From contig DYMW01000063.1 of the NCBI GenBank assembly GCA_020721385.1, positions 1 through 8,416 on the forward strand: a stretch of 8,416 bases of DNA, read 5' to 3'. The position numbers and the translations under genes are program-made. This DNA comes from Sulfurovum sp. (GTDB taxonomy: Bacteria > Campylobacterota > Campylobacteria > Campylobacterales > Sulfurovaceae). The notes beneath the pieces were generated by a model that was not told the origin of the DNA, did no database searches, and was given only the letters and a program-made list of their open reading frames with translations. Of this stretch, positions 1 to 6,386 are shown piece by piece (the stretch's first letter is position 1; the number at the start of each line of letters is the position of its first letter).

Positions 1-67
1 CGTCTAATCTTCTTTGTGCAGCATTTCTTATTCGAGTAAGAGAGTCTGCAATTATGTCTGTCATCAT
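1..67 (-). CDS. rpsH: 30S ribosomal protein S8, N-terminal fragment (cut by window edge)
   Basis: Only the first 22 codons are present; the gene runs off the left edge of the window. The translation begins MMTDIIADSLTRIRNA, which matches the conserved S8 N-terminus. S8 binds the central domain of 16S rRNA early in 30S assembly and in E. coli is the translational repressor of the spc operon. Two adjacent ATG codons are possible starts (67-65 and 64-62). The upstream one is favoured because GGAG at 80-77 lies nine bases before it. This Shine-Dalgarno sequence sits directly after the rpsN stop codon, so translation of the two genes is probably coupled. Confidence 0.93.
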   Translation of the reverse strand, partial: MMTDIIADSLTRIRNAAQRRLD

Positions 68-80
68 CTTTTACTTCTCC

Positions 81-266
81 TTACCAGCTTGATTTTTTCA
101 TACCAGGGATTAACCCCTCGTTAGCCATTTTTCTTAAACAAATTCTGCAAAGACCGAAATCTCGGTATACAGAGTGTGGTCTACCACAAATACTACATCT
201 TGTATATGCTTGTGTACTAAACTTAGCAGCTCTTTGCTGTTTAGCAATCATTGATTTTTTAGCCAT
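81..266 (-). CDS. rpsN: 30S ribosomal protein S14, zinc-binding short form
   Basis: A 61-residue protein of the head of the 30S subunit. Four cysteines (C24, C27, C40, C43) form two CxxC pairs that make the zinc ribbon of the short S14 type. The long zinc-free form, as in E. coli, is about 100 residues and lacks them. The C-terminus LIPGMKKSSW is typical of the family. The start codon overlaps the rplE stop by one base (TAATG), and AAGGG just upstream within rplE serves as the Shine-Dalgarno sequence. The zinc type is usual in Campylobacterota, so it is not an anomaly here. No second S14 gene is visible in the window. Confidence 0.97.
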   Translation of the reverse strand: MAKKSMIAKQQRAAKFSTQAYTRCSICGRPHSVYRDFGLCRICLRKMANEGLIPGMKKSSW

Positions 267-811
267 TAATTTTTCCCTTTAGCAAAAGGCATACCCAACT
301 TCTCTAAAAGTGTGAATGCTTCTTTGTCATTTTCAGTACTGGTTACAATTGTAATGTTCATACCGTGAGTTTTAATAATTTTATCATAAACAACTTCAGG
401 AAACATCAATTGCTCTTCAAGACCAAAGTTATAGTTACCACGTCCATCAAACCCTTTTCTAGGTGTTCCTCTAAAATCTTTTACTCTTGGCAATGCAATT
501 GAAACAAGTTTATCAAAGAAATTATACATACTGGCACCTCTAAGTGTTACTTTAATACCACTTGGAGCTCCTTCTCTTGCTTTAAAACCAGCAACTGATT
601 TTTTAGCCATTGTAATAATTGCTTTTTGACCTGTAATTGCAGAAATGGTATCTGCCATATTTTGAATAAGTTTGTTGTCCTTACCCTCTTCACCAGCACC
701 AACAGAGATAACTATCTTCTCAAGCTTAGGTGTCTGCATTACATTTTTAATCCCTAACTCTTCACGAAGAGCAGGTGTAATGTCATTGTACTTTTGCTTC
801 ATTCTACTCAT
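266..811 (-). CDS. rplE: 50S ribosomal protein L5
   Basis: A 181-residue protein of the central protuberance. It binds 5S rRNA and contacts S13 and the P-site tRNA across the subunit interface. The length is normal for bacterial L5. Family signatures include the segment around residues 23-40 (NVMQTPKLEKIVISVGAG), GFKAREG, the LRG...FFDKLVSIALPRVKDFRG segment and the closing GMPFAKG. The start at MSRMKQ is chosen because GAGG lies about nine bases upstream; the internal Met at residue 4 is less well placed. It follows rplX with a four-base gap and overlaps rpsN by one base. Confidence 0.97.
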   Translation of the reverse strand: MSRMKQKYNDITPALREELGIKNVMQTPKLEKIVISVGAGEEGKDNKLIQNMADTISAITGQKAIITMAKKSVAGFKAREGAPSGIKVTLRGASMYNFFDKLVSIALPRVKDFRGTPRKGFDGRGNYNFGLEEQLMFPEVVYDKIIKTHGMNITIVTSTENDKEAFTLLEKLGMPFAKGKN

Positions 812-815
812 AGGA

Positions 816-1052
816 TTACGCCTCTACTTTTTTTACATTAGAAATATGAATAGGCATCTCTTTAGCTTGGAAACCACCATCCTTATTTTCTTCGCTTGGC
901 TTTACAGCTTTTTTTGCAAGTTTACAACCTGCAACGATTACAGCATCTTGCTTTGTTAATACTTTAAGTACTTTAGCAGTTTTACCTTTATCATCACCAG
1001 CAATAATCAATACTTGATCACCTTTTTTAATTTTAAACTTTTTGTTTGCCAT
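816..1052 (-). CDS. rplX: 50S ribosomal protein L24
   Basis: A 78-residue protein that initiates 50S assembly by binding the 5' end of 23S rRNA and later lines the peptide exit. An N-terminal KOW domain is visible as GDQVLIIAGDDKGKTAKVLKV, followed by HISNVKKVEA at the end. I place the start at the second of two in-frame ATGs (1052-1050). GGAGG at 1066-1062 lies nine bases from it but only three bases from the upstream ATG at 1058. This choice also gives a TAATG one-base overlap with the rplN stop, the same arrangement seen at three other junctions in this operon. Confidence 0.95.
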   Translation of the reverse strand: MANKKFKIKKGDQVLIIAGDDKGKTAKVLKVLTKQDAVIVAGCKLAKKAVKPSEENKDGGFQAKEMPIHISNVKKVEA

Positions 1053-1420
1053 TACCATACCTCCGGTGCCAATGATACGATTTTCATAAATCCTGCATAT
1101 CTAGCTTCACGAGCTACAGGACCAAAAATACGTGTTCCAACAGGGTTCTTCTTGTCGTCGATAATTACTGCTGCATTATCATCAAATCTAATAAGAGAAC
1201 CATTCTCTCTTTGAATCTCTTTGTGTGTTCTTACAACAACAGCTTTAACTACTTTACCTTTTTTAACTTTACCTGTAGGTAAAGCCTTTTTTACAGAGGC
1301 AATAATAACATCACCTACTGAAGCGTATCTTCTCTTAGATCCACCAAGAACTTTGATACACATAATCTCTTTAGCACCACTGTTATCAGCAACATTTAAT
1401 CTTGTAAAACTTTGGATCAT
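1052..1420 (-). CDS. rplN: 50S ribosomal protein L14
   Basis: A 122-residue protein, the canonical bacterial length, on the 50S interface where it contacts 16S rRNA helix 44 and L19. The sequence opens MIQSFTRLNVADNSGAKE and contains RYASVGDVI, KGKVVKAVVVRT and RFDDNAAVII, all strongly conserved in the family. In E. coli this is the first gene of the spc operon. Here its ATG overlaps the rpsQ stop by one base (TAATG), with AGGAGAAG as Shine-Dalgarno inside rpsQ, so there is no room for a separate promoter or terminator at the S10/spc boundary. Confidence 0.98.
   Translation of the reverse strand: MIQSFTRLNVADNSGAKEIMCIKVLGGSKRRYASVGDVIIASVKKALPTGKVKKGKVVKAVVVRTHKEIQRENGSLIRFDDNAAVIIDDKKNPVGTRIFGPVAREARYAGFMKIVSLAPEVW
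1061..1066 (-). promoter_or_regulatory. Ribosome binding site that decides the rplX start
   Basis: GGAGGT is embedded in the last codons of rplN (Glu-Val). It is a near-perfect anti-16S match and sits nine bases from the ATG at 1052 but too close to the ATG at 1058, so it supports the shorter L24. Confidence 0.8.
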
Positions 1421-1668
1421 TATTCTTCTCCTACTTTTACAATTTCAAGAAGTCTGAAGCTTTTTGTTTTTGATAATGGTCTACATTCAATAGCAGAAAC
1501 AACATCTCCAACTTTAACTACATTTTTTTCATCATGGATAAGATATTTTTTAAATCTCTTAACAGTTTTGTGATATCGTGGGTGAAGAACTTTTCTTTCA
1601 ACTACAACAGTAGCTGTTTTCTCCCCTGCTATTTTAATCACAGTACCGGTTATTTGTCTTTTTGGCAT
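1420..1668 (-). CDS. rpsQ: 30S ribosomal protein S17
   Basis: An 82-residue OB-fold protein that binds the 5' domain of 16S rRNA as a primary assembly protein. It has the usual core: GTVIKIAGEKTATVVVER, HPRYHKTVKRFKKYLIHDE, VGDVVSAIECRPLSKTKSFRL. Length is normal for the family. It lies 11 bases after rpmC with AAGGGGTT as a good Shine-Dalgarno sequence starting in the rpmC stop codon, and runs into rplN with a one-base overlap. It closes the S10 part of the cluster. Confidence 0.97.
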   Translation of the reverse strand: MPKRQITGTVIKIAGEKTATVVVERKVLHPRYHKTVKRFKKYLIHDEKNVVKVGDVVSAIECRPLSKTKSFRLLEIVKVGEE

Positions 1669-1679
1669 ACGCTAACCCC

Positions 1680-1871
1680 TTACTTTGACTGAGCAGCTGT
1701 GATAGCTGTTTTTATTCTAGCGAGATCTTTCTTCGCTACTCTTAACTCACTAGTATTAGTAAGTTGCATTGTTTTTTGCTTTGCATTAAGTGTAAAGATT
1801 TCAAGCTTTTTCTCTTTTAACATTGCTGTTAACTCTTCAACACTTTTAGTTTGAATATCAATATATTTCAT
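1680..1871 (-). CDS. rpmC: 50S ribosomal protein L29
   Basis: A 63-residue two-helix protein near the peptide exit tunnel, where with L23 it forms the docking site for trigger factor and SRP. The start MKYIDIQTKS is chosen over an in-frame ATG five codons upstream (1886). AAAGGA at 1882-1877 sits five bases before it, and MKY is also how I recall L29 beginning in H. pylori. With this start the gene overlaps the end of rplP by 14 bases in another frame, the largest overlap in the operon and a likely case of translational coupling. The conserved segment near residues 42-58 (TSELRVAKKDLARIKTA) identifies the family. Confidence 0.94.
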   Translation of the reverse strand: MKYIDIQTKSVEELTAMLKEKKLEIFTLNAKQKTMQLTNTSELRVAKKDLARIKTAITAAQSK

Positions 1872-2283
1872 TACTATCCTTTGCAATGATAATTTTACAT
1901 TTGAATGGTAATTTATGAAGGGCTAGCGTTAATGCTTCTCTTGCAAGTTCTTCACTCACACCTGCCAATTCAAATATGATTCTACCTGGCTTGATATTCA
2001 TTACCCACTCTTCAACACTACCTTTACCTTTACCCATTCTGGTCTCAAGAGGCTTTTTTGTTAAAGGTTTATCAGGGAAAACTCTAATCCAAGATTTTCC
2101 TGTTCTTTTAAGATGTCTAGTCATTGTAATTCTGGCTGATTCAATTTGTCTTGAATTGATTCTACCAGCTGATGTAGCTTTTAGTGCAAACTCACCAAAT
2201 TCAATCTTGTTACCTCTGAAAGATTGTCCACGATTACGACCTTTCATTACTTTTCTGAATTTTGTTCTTTTAGGCATCAACAT
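1858..2283 (-). CDS. rplP: 50S ribosomal protein L16
   Basis: A 141-residue protein close to the A-site tRNA elbow and 5S rRNA, needed for late 50S maturation. The start MLMPKRTKFRK is supported by GGTG seven bases upstream; the second Met, two codons later, would be 13 bases away. MLxPKR is the usual L16 beginning. Visible signatures are GRNRG (residues 15-19), the RMGKGKGSVEEWV stretch (82-94) and the REAL segment near 115. R82 corresponds to the arginine hydroxylated by YcfD in E. coli; I see no hydroxylase gene here. It starts two bases after the rpsC stop and overlaps rpmC. Confidence 0.97.
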   Translation of the reverse strand: MLMPKRTKFRKVMKGRNRGQSFRGNKIEFGEFALKATSAGRINSRQIESARITMTRHLKRTGKSWIRVFPDKPLTKKPLETRMGKGKGSVEEWVMNIKPGRIIFELAGVSEELAREALTLALHKLPFKCKIIIAKDSNEIY

Positions 2284-2285
2284 AA

Positions 2286-2987
2286 CTATTCACCTCTTTT
2301 TCTAGGTGGTCTTCTATTACCACTCTTTTTTTCTTCTTTTGGCTCAGCTTGGATACCTTTCGCAAGTACTTCACCTTTGAAAATCCATACTTTAATACCA
2401 ATAATTCCATAAGTTGTATTTGCTTCTGCAAAACCATAATCAATTTTAGCTCTAAGTGTATGCAAAGGAACTCTTCCTTCTAAATACCACTCGGTTCTAG
2501 CCATCTCAGCACCACTAAGTCTACCAGATACAGAAACTTTAATTCCTTTTGCACCTGACTTTAATGCACCTTGAATAACTTTTTTCATTGCACGTCTAAA
2601 TACAACACGTCTTTCAAGTTGAGTTGCTACGTTTTCAGCAGCTAATTGTGCTGAAGCTTGAGCTTTTTTCTCTTCTTTAATATTGATTGAAATTTCTTTA
2701 TTAAACATAGTGTTCAAAGTAGTTTTCAAATTTTCAATATCTGCACCTTTTTTACCAATAATGATACCAGGTCTAGCAGTTACGATAGTAATTCTTACTT
2801 TTTTTGCCGTTCTTTCAATAATAATATTAGATACACCCGCATAGAAAAGCTCTTTTTTAAGATACTTTCTAAGTTGATAATCTTCAGCAATAAACGCTGC
2901 TGTTCTCTCTTTTTTGGGAAACCATCTTGATTCCCAGTTTCTATTGATTCCAAGTCTCAGACCAATAGGATTTACTTTTTGACCCAT
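2286..2987 (-). CDS. rpsC: 30S ribosomal protein S3
   Basis: A 233-residue protein at the mRNA entry channel of the 30S head. Domains in order: the N-terminal GQKVNPIGLRLGI signature; a KH type II domain with the loop GIIIGKKG at residues 74-81; and the C-terminal domain with VSGRLSGAEMARTEW (152-167) and TTYGIIGIKVWIFKGE. R131, R132 and K135 match the basic residues linked to mRNA helicase activity in E. coli. The C-terminal tail (about 212-233) is lysine- and arginine-rich and probably disordered. The gene has the strongest Shine-Dalgarno in the cluster, GAGGAGG, six bases before the ATG, and is separated from the rplV stop by one base. Confidence 0.98.
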   Translation of the reverse strand: MGQKVNPIGLRLGINRNWESRWFPKKERTAAFIAEDYQLRKYLKKELFYAGVSNIIIERTAKKVRITIVTARPGIIIGKKGADIENLKTTLNTMFNKEISINIKEEKKAQASAQLAAENVATQLERRVVFRRAMKKVIQGALKSGAKGIKVSVSGRLSGAEMARTEWYLEGRVPLHTLRAKIDYGFAEANTTYGIIGIKVWIFKGEVLAKGIQAEPKEEKKSGNRRPPRKRGE

Positions 2988-2988
2988 A

Positions 2989-3315
2989 TTATGCCTCCTC
3001 TGCTTTGCTTACTTCTACCATGATGTGTGCCGTAGGCTTTAAGATTCTGCTTGCAGTTCCTCTAGCTCTTGGTCTAAATCTTTTCATCATAGCTGCTTTA
3101 TCTACTCTACAAGAAGAGATTACCACTTCTTCTGGTTCAAAATCACCATTCGCTACTGCAGATGCAATAACTTTAGCAATGATTCTAGCTGCTTTGTTAG
3201 GCATAAACTCTAATGATGCAAGTGCCAATTCAGCGTTCATACCTTGAACTTCTCTTGCAATCATTCTTGCTTTATCAGGTGCAATACGTGTATATTTTAA
3301 TAATGCTTTACTCAT
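2989..3315 (-). CDS. rplV: 50S ribosomal protein L22
   Basis: A 108-residue protein that binds all domains of 23S rRNA and whose long beta-hairpin lines the nascent peptide tunnel. The hairpin is at about residues 79-97, containing RFRPRARGTASRILKPTAH. This is the region where macrolide-resistance changes are known in other bacteria; nothing unusual stands out here. The N-terminal half carries APDKARMIAREVQG and NKAARIIAKVIASAVAN. It begins nine bases after rpsS, with AAGGTGAT at the rpsS stop as Shine-Dalgarno, and is followed by rpsC after one base. Confidence 0.97.
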   Translation of the reverse strand: MSKALLKYTRIAPDKARMIAREVQGMNAELALASLEFMPNKAARIIAKVIASAVANGDFEPEEVVISSCRVDKAAMMKRFRPRARGTASRILKPTAHIMVEVSKAEEA

Positions 3316-3324
3316 AATATCACC

Positions 3325-3600
3325 TTACCCTTTTCTCTGAACAGAACCTTTATGGCCCTTAAATGTTCTAGTTGGTGCAAATTCACCAAGTTTATAACCA
3401 ACATGGTTTTCTGTAACAAATACAGGGATAAATTGTCTGCCGTTGTGGACGTTGATAGTTAAACCAATGAACTCAGGGAAGATAACTGATCTTCTTGACC
3501 AAGTTTTAATAGGTTTATGTGAACCTTCTTCTTTCGCCTTAAGAACTTTTTTCTTTAGGTGATCGTCTATGAATGGACCTTTTTTAGTTGATCTTGCCAT
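3325..3600 (-). CDS. rpsS: 30S ribosomal protein S19
   Basis: A 91-residue protein of the 30S head that pairs with S13 and approaches the A-site tRNA. It has the family N-terminus ARSTKKGPFID and the segments KTWSRRSVIFPEFIGLTINVHNG, FVTENHVGYKLGEFAPTRTF and the closing GHKGS. Length is standard. It starts nine bases after rplB, with AAGGGG at the rplB stop as Shine-Dalgarno. Confidence 0.98.
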   Translation of the reverse strand: MARSTKKGPFIDDHLKKKVLKAKEEGSHKPIKTWSRRSVIFPEFIGLTINVHNGRQFIPVFVTENHVGYKLGEFAPTRTFKGHKGSVQRKG

Positions 3601-3609
3601 CTTAACCCC

Positions 3610-4437
3610 TTACTTCTTTCTCTTAGAGATAATTAATTTATCACTAGCTTTTTTCTTACGAGTCTTATAACCTTTAGTAGGCATACCCCATGGAGTCACT
3701 GGATGACGACCTGAGTTTGTTTTACCTTCACCACCACCATGTGGGTGATCAACTGGGTTCATTGCAGAACCTCTGGTTTGTGGTCTAATACCTAAGTGAC
3801 GTGTACGTCCAGCTTTACCGATTACAACATTTGCCCAATCTTCGTTACCAACAGTACCAACGGTTGCCAAACACTCACCAAGAACATATCTCATCTCACC
3901 AGATGGAAGTCTAAGTGAAACGTATTTACCATCTCTACCCATAATTTGTGCATAACCACCAGCTGAACGAGCAATTTGACCACCATGCCCTGGACTTAAT
4001 TCAATATTATGAACCAATGTACCAACAGGAATAGCTTTAAGTTTCATTGCATTACCAGTTTTAATATCAAGACCAGACTCAGCTGACATGATTTTATCAC
4101 CTACATTCAAACCTTTTGGTTGAAGAACATATCTTCTATCACCATCAACATATTTAACAAGACAAATTCTACAATTTCTGTATGGATCGTACTCAACAGT
4201 AGCTACTGTTCCTTCGATTCCGAATTTATTTCTTTTAAAATCAATAATTCTATATAGTTTTTTAGCTCCACCCTCTTTGTGACGAGATGTGATTCTACCA
4301 TTGCTATTTCTACCTGCACTTCTTGGAAGTTTAATAAGAAGACTTCTAACACTTGCTTTAGCAGTAATGTCACCACTGTCAAGGTTTGTCAAATAACGAC
4401 GGCTTGGTGTGGTTGGTTTATATGTTTTAATTGCCAT
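3610..4437 (-). CDS. rplB: 50S ribosomal protein L2
   Basis: A 275-residue protein next to the peptidyl transferase centre, required for subunit association and tRNA binding. The OB-fold half contains GRNSNGRITSRHKEGG (about residues 42-57) and RIIDFKRNKFGI. The SH3-like half contains IPVGT, LSPGHGGQIARSAG, and MNPVDHPHGGGEG (226-238), where H231/H233 lie in the region of the essential E. coli His229. The lysine-rich tail YKTRKKK is typical. The rplW stop TAG merges with its Shine-Dalgarno (AGGGGAAG), leaving a nine-base gap. Confidence 0.98.
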   Translation of the reverse strand: MAIKTYKPTTPSRRYLTNLDSGDITAKASVRSLLIKLPRSAGRNSNGRITSRHKEGGAKKLYRIIDFKRNKFGIEGTVATVEYDPYRNCRICLVKYVDGDRRYVLQPKGLNVGDKIMSAESGLDIKTGNAMKLKAIPVGTLVHNIELSPGHGGQIARSAGGYAQIMGRDGKYVSLRLPSGEMRYVLGECLATVGTVGNEDWANVVIGKAGRTRHLGIRPQTRGSAMNPVDHPHGGGEGKTNSGRHPVTPWGMPTKGYKTRKKKASDKLIISKRKK

Positions 4438-4446
4438 TTACTTCCC

Positions 4447-4728
4447 CTATACTGCTAAGCTATCAATTTTTGCATCTTCTGGTAAAAATACATAAAACTT
4501 TTTCAAGTCTGCTCTTTTACCTTCGACACCTTTAAATCTTTTTACTTTACCGTTAACTCTCATTGAATTCACTCTCAATGGTTTAACACCAAAATACTCT
4601 TTGAAAACTGCTTTTAAACTATTTTTAGTCATTCTTGGGCTAGTTTGAACAACGATCACACCATCTTCTTGCAATGCAAGAGTTTTCTCTGTGTACATAA
4701 TTGCTTTAATATCTGTAATATCTGCCAT
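4447..4728 (-). CDS. rplW: 50S ribosomal protein L23
   Basis: A 93-residue protein at the tunnel exit, the main docking site for trigger factor and for the SRP protein Ffh. The N-terminal part ITDIKAIMYTEKTLALQE matches the usual 'ikPviTEKs' region, and KAVFKEYFGVKPLRVNSMRV is the conserved beta-alpha segment. It is short, as in most bacteria. One base separates it from the rplD stop (TAAGATG), so initiation is probably coupled to rplD translation; the local Shine-Dalgarno (GAGAG) is weak. Confidence 0.96.
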   Translation of the reverse strand: MADITDIKAIMYTEKTLALQEDGVIVVQTSPRMTKNSLKAVFKEYFGVKPLRVNSMRVNGKVKRFKGVEGKRADLKKFYVFLPEDAKIDSLAV

Positions 4729-4729
4729 C

Positions 4730-5320
4730 TTAGCTCTCTTTCGTCAATTTTTCCCATACAGCTTTTTCAATCACTACAGAGTGATAAGCAGCTGCAAGGT
4801 AAGCATTTAATTCGTTTGCTTCAACTAGGTAGGCATTTTGAATGTTTCTAAATGCAAGGAATGATTGATCATCAATTAATTCTTTAACGATTAATACATC
4901 TCTTTGCCCCAGACCATTAACAAATGCTTGTGCATCTTTAGTTTTACCAGATTTAATGGTAACATTTTCCATAACAAAAAGTTTTTCATTCGCAGCCAAT
5001 TCAGCCAATGCATGATAAAGTGCCAATTTTTTTTGTTTTTTGTTTACTTTTTGGTTATAGTTTCTATTGGTCGAAGGACCAAATGCAACACCACCACCAA
5101 CAAATACTGGAGATGTAATTGAACCTGCTCTTGCACGTCCTCCACCTTTTTGCGCCCATGGCTTTTTACCACCACCACTTACCATTGCACGCGTTTTAGT
5201 TTGTGCTGTATTTGCTCTAAGTCCAGCTGCATAGGCTTTACAATATAAGTAAAGATTATGTGGATGAACTTCTAAAAACGCTTGTGGAAGGTCTGTTGTT
5301 TTAATTACTGTTGTACTCAT
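4730..5320 (-). CDS. rplD: 50S ribosomal protein L4
   Basis: A 196-residue protein whose extended loop reaches into the peptide tunnel opposite L22. The loop is visible at about residues 42-85 with GGGKKPWAQKGGGRARAGS. The C-terminal globular domain contains DVLIVKEL and a closing VVIEKAVWEKL. In E. coli L4 also represses its own S10 operon by acting on the mRNA leader. Whether that happens here is unknown, because the leader before rpsJ is much shorter than the E. coli one. The ATG overlaps the rplC stop by one base (TAATG). Confidence 0.97.
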   Translation of the reverse strand: MSTTVIKTTDLPQAFLEVHPHNLYLYCKAYAAGLRANTAQTKTRAMVSGGGKKPWAQKGGGRARAGSITSPVFVGGGVAFGPSTNRNYNQKVNKKQKKLALYHALAELAANEKLFVMENVTIKSGKTKDAQAFVNGLGQRDVLIVKELIDDQSFLAFRNIQNAYLVEANELNAYLAAAYHSVVIEKAVWEKLTKES

Positions 5321-5901
5321 TATTTAACAATCCTTACCAATCCTCTAGCACCATTGTGACCAGGGATTGAACCTTTTAATACTAAAATTCCATTTTCAGT
5401 ATCGAATGACATTACATCATTTTTAACTGTAACTTGAGTGTTTCCGTACTGTCCAGGCATTTTCTTACCTTTTTGTACACGACCTGGCCACTCAGCATTA
5501 CCAATTGAACCGATTCTTCTACCAAATCTGTGTCCATGTTCTGCTGGTCCACCTGAAAAACCATGACGTTTCATACCACCTGAAAAACCACGACCTTTAG
5601 TGTCTAATGAAGTTTTAACAACAACAGCAGAACTCAATGTTTCTGTGCTGTAATCACCCGCTTCGGTACCTTCGGCAACCGTAATGGTCATAAACTTATT
5701 AAACTCTTTGTCAATACCGTATTTAGCTTGTTGCCCTTCGATACTTTTGTTGAATTTTTTGTTGCTGTGGTAAGCTACAATTGCTTTTCCATCTTCACGA
5801 ACTTCACATACTTTAGTTTCGATAACTTTTATAAGTGTTACAGGGATACTTGGTACACCAACTGTTCTACTCATACCAATTTTTTCAATAATAAATTCCA
5901 T
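5320..5901 (-). CDS. rplC: 50S ribosomal protein L3
   Basis: A 193-residue primary binder of the 3' domain of 23S rRNA whose loop approaches the peptidyl transferase centre. Recognisable parts are the N-terminal KIGMSR, TKGRGFSGGMKRHGFSGGP (about 101-119), HGHRFGRRIGSIGNAEWPGRVQKGKKMPGQYG and the GSIPG near 178. Q151 aligns with the glutamine methylated by PrmB in E. coli. At 193 residues it is a little shorter than the E. coli protein (209). AGGAG at 5913-5909, overlapping the rpsJ stop, lies seven bases before the ATG and fixes the start. Confidence 0.98.
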   Translation of the reverse strand: MEFIIEKIGMSRTVGVPSIPVTLIKVIETKVCEVREDGKAIVAYHSNKKFNKSIEGQQAKYGIDKEFNKFMTITVAEGTEAGDYSTETLSSAVVVKTSLDTKGRGFSGGMKRHGFSGGPAEHGHRFGRRIGSIGNAEWPGRVQKGKKMPGQYGNTQVTVKNDVMSFDTENGILVLKGSIPGHNGARGLVRIVK

Positions 5902-5911
5902 CTATCTACTC

Positions 5912-6223
5912 CTACTTATCCATTGATCTGATTTCAACATCAACTTCTGGTGCAAGATCGAGTTTCATAAGTGAATCGATCGTGTCTGAAGTGGCTGAAA
6001 CAATATCAATCATTCTTCCATGAATTCTAATCTCAAACTGCTCACGTGAATCTTTGTTTACGTGTGGCGATTTAAGAACGGTGTATTTTTTAATCTTAGT
6101 TGGCATCGGTACCGGGCCAATAAGTTCTGCACCTGTTCGTCTAACAGCTTCTACAATCGAAGCAACTGATCTGTCTAAAACACGATGATCATAAGCTTTA
6201 AGCTTAAGTCTAATTTTTTCCAT
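5912..6223 (-). CDS. rpsJ: 30S ribosomal protein S10 (NusE)
   Basis: A 103-residue protein of the 30S head that also serves as NusE, binding NusB and NusG in transcription antitermination. Signatures are IRLKLKAYDHRVLDRS at the start, GPVPMPTKIKKYTVLKSPHVNKDSREQFEIR and the IDIVSAT segment. It is the first gene of the cluster; no tuf or fus gene precedes it. AAGG at 6238-6235 sits eight bases from the ATG. Upstream it faces a divergent ATPase gene across 163 bases containing candidate promoters for both directions. Confidence 0.98.
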   Translation of the reverse strand: MEKIRLKLKAYDHRVLDRSVASIVEAVRRTGAELIGPVPMPTKIKKYTVLKSPHVNKDSREQFEIRIHGRMIDIVSATSDTIDSLMKLDLAPEVDVEIRSMDK

Positions 6224-6246
6224 TTATTTTACCTTATAAAGAACTC

Positions 6247-6273
6247 GTTAGTATACCTCATGGGCTTCCTAAC
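6247..6273 (-). promoter_or_regulatory. Possible hairpin in the rpsJ leader
   Basis: GTTAG (6273-6269) and CTAAC (6251-6247) are complementary and enclose a 17-base loop within the predicted rpsJ leader. The stem is only five pairs, so it may be chance. It is the only inverted repeat I find in the leader and so the only visible candidate for autogenous control. Confidence 0.25.
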
Positions 6274-6289
6274 TAAAATTTGGAATGCA

Positions 6290-6295
6290 ATTATA
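6290..6295 (-). promoter_or_regulatory. Candidate -10 box for the S10/spc operon
   Basis: TATAAT on the minus strand, with the transcript expected to start near 6283-6281 and a leader of about 60 bases before rpsJ. There is no recognisable -35 hexamer, as is usual for sigma70-type promoters in Campylobacterota. The assignment rests on the perfect hexamer and its position. Confidence 0.6.
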
Positions 6296-6336
6296 CAGTC
6301 TATAGCTTTTATCACATATAATATTTATACTAAATT

Positions 6337-6345
6337 TGCTACAAT
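6337..6345 (+). promoter_or_regulatory. Candidate extended -10 promoter for the ATPase gene
   Basis: TGCTACAAT fits the extended -10 pattern TGnTAnAAT and would start transcription around 6352, giving a leader of about 35 bases. A second TATAAT at 6317-6322 is an alternative. No clear -35 box is seen for either. Confidence 0.5.
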
Positions 6346-6356
6346 CTTTAAAATTA

Positions 6357-6375
6357 TTTCCTTTTATAAAGGAAA
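6357..6375. repeat. Perfect 8-bp inverted repeat before the ATPase start
   Basis: TTTCCTTT (6357-6364) and AAAGGAAA (6368-6375) are exact inverted copies around a three-base centre TAT. In the plus-strand transcript this would fold into a hairpin that hides one AAAGGA, while the next AAAGGA (6374-6379), seven bases from the ATG, stays mostly outside. It could influence ribosome binding or be a protein binding site in the divergent promoter region. Confidence 0.55.
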
Positions 6376-6386
6376 AGGATGAAACC

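Noticed and set aside
672..959. Plus-strand open frame of 95 codons
   Set aside because: It lies antisense to rplE and rplX, which are certain genes, and its translation resembles no known protein. The same reasoning removes the other plus-strand frames inside the operon.
1053..1058. Longer L24 starting at ATG 1058
   Set aside because: The Shine-Dalgarno GGAGG is only three bases away, too close for initiation; ATG 1052 has nine-base spacing.
1872..1886. Longer L29 starting at ATG 1886
   Set aside because: The added MQRIV is encoded by the ribosome binding site itself, and the family begins with MKY.
6185..6382. Plus-strand open frame of 65 codons spanning the rpsJ start and the intergenic region
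   Set aside because: It begins inside rpsJ on the opposite strand, crosses the divergent promoters, has no Shine-Dalgarno sequence, and has a low-complexity AT-driven composition.
6336..6386. Longer ATPase starting at ATG 6336
   Set aside because: The extra 17 residues would begin upstream of or within the likely -10 box and have no ribosome binding site, while ATG 6387 has one at good spacing.
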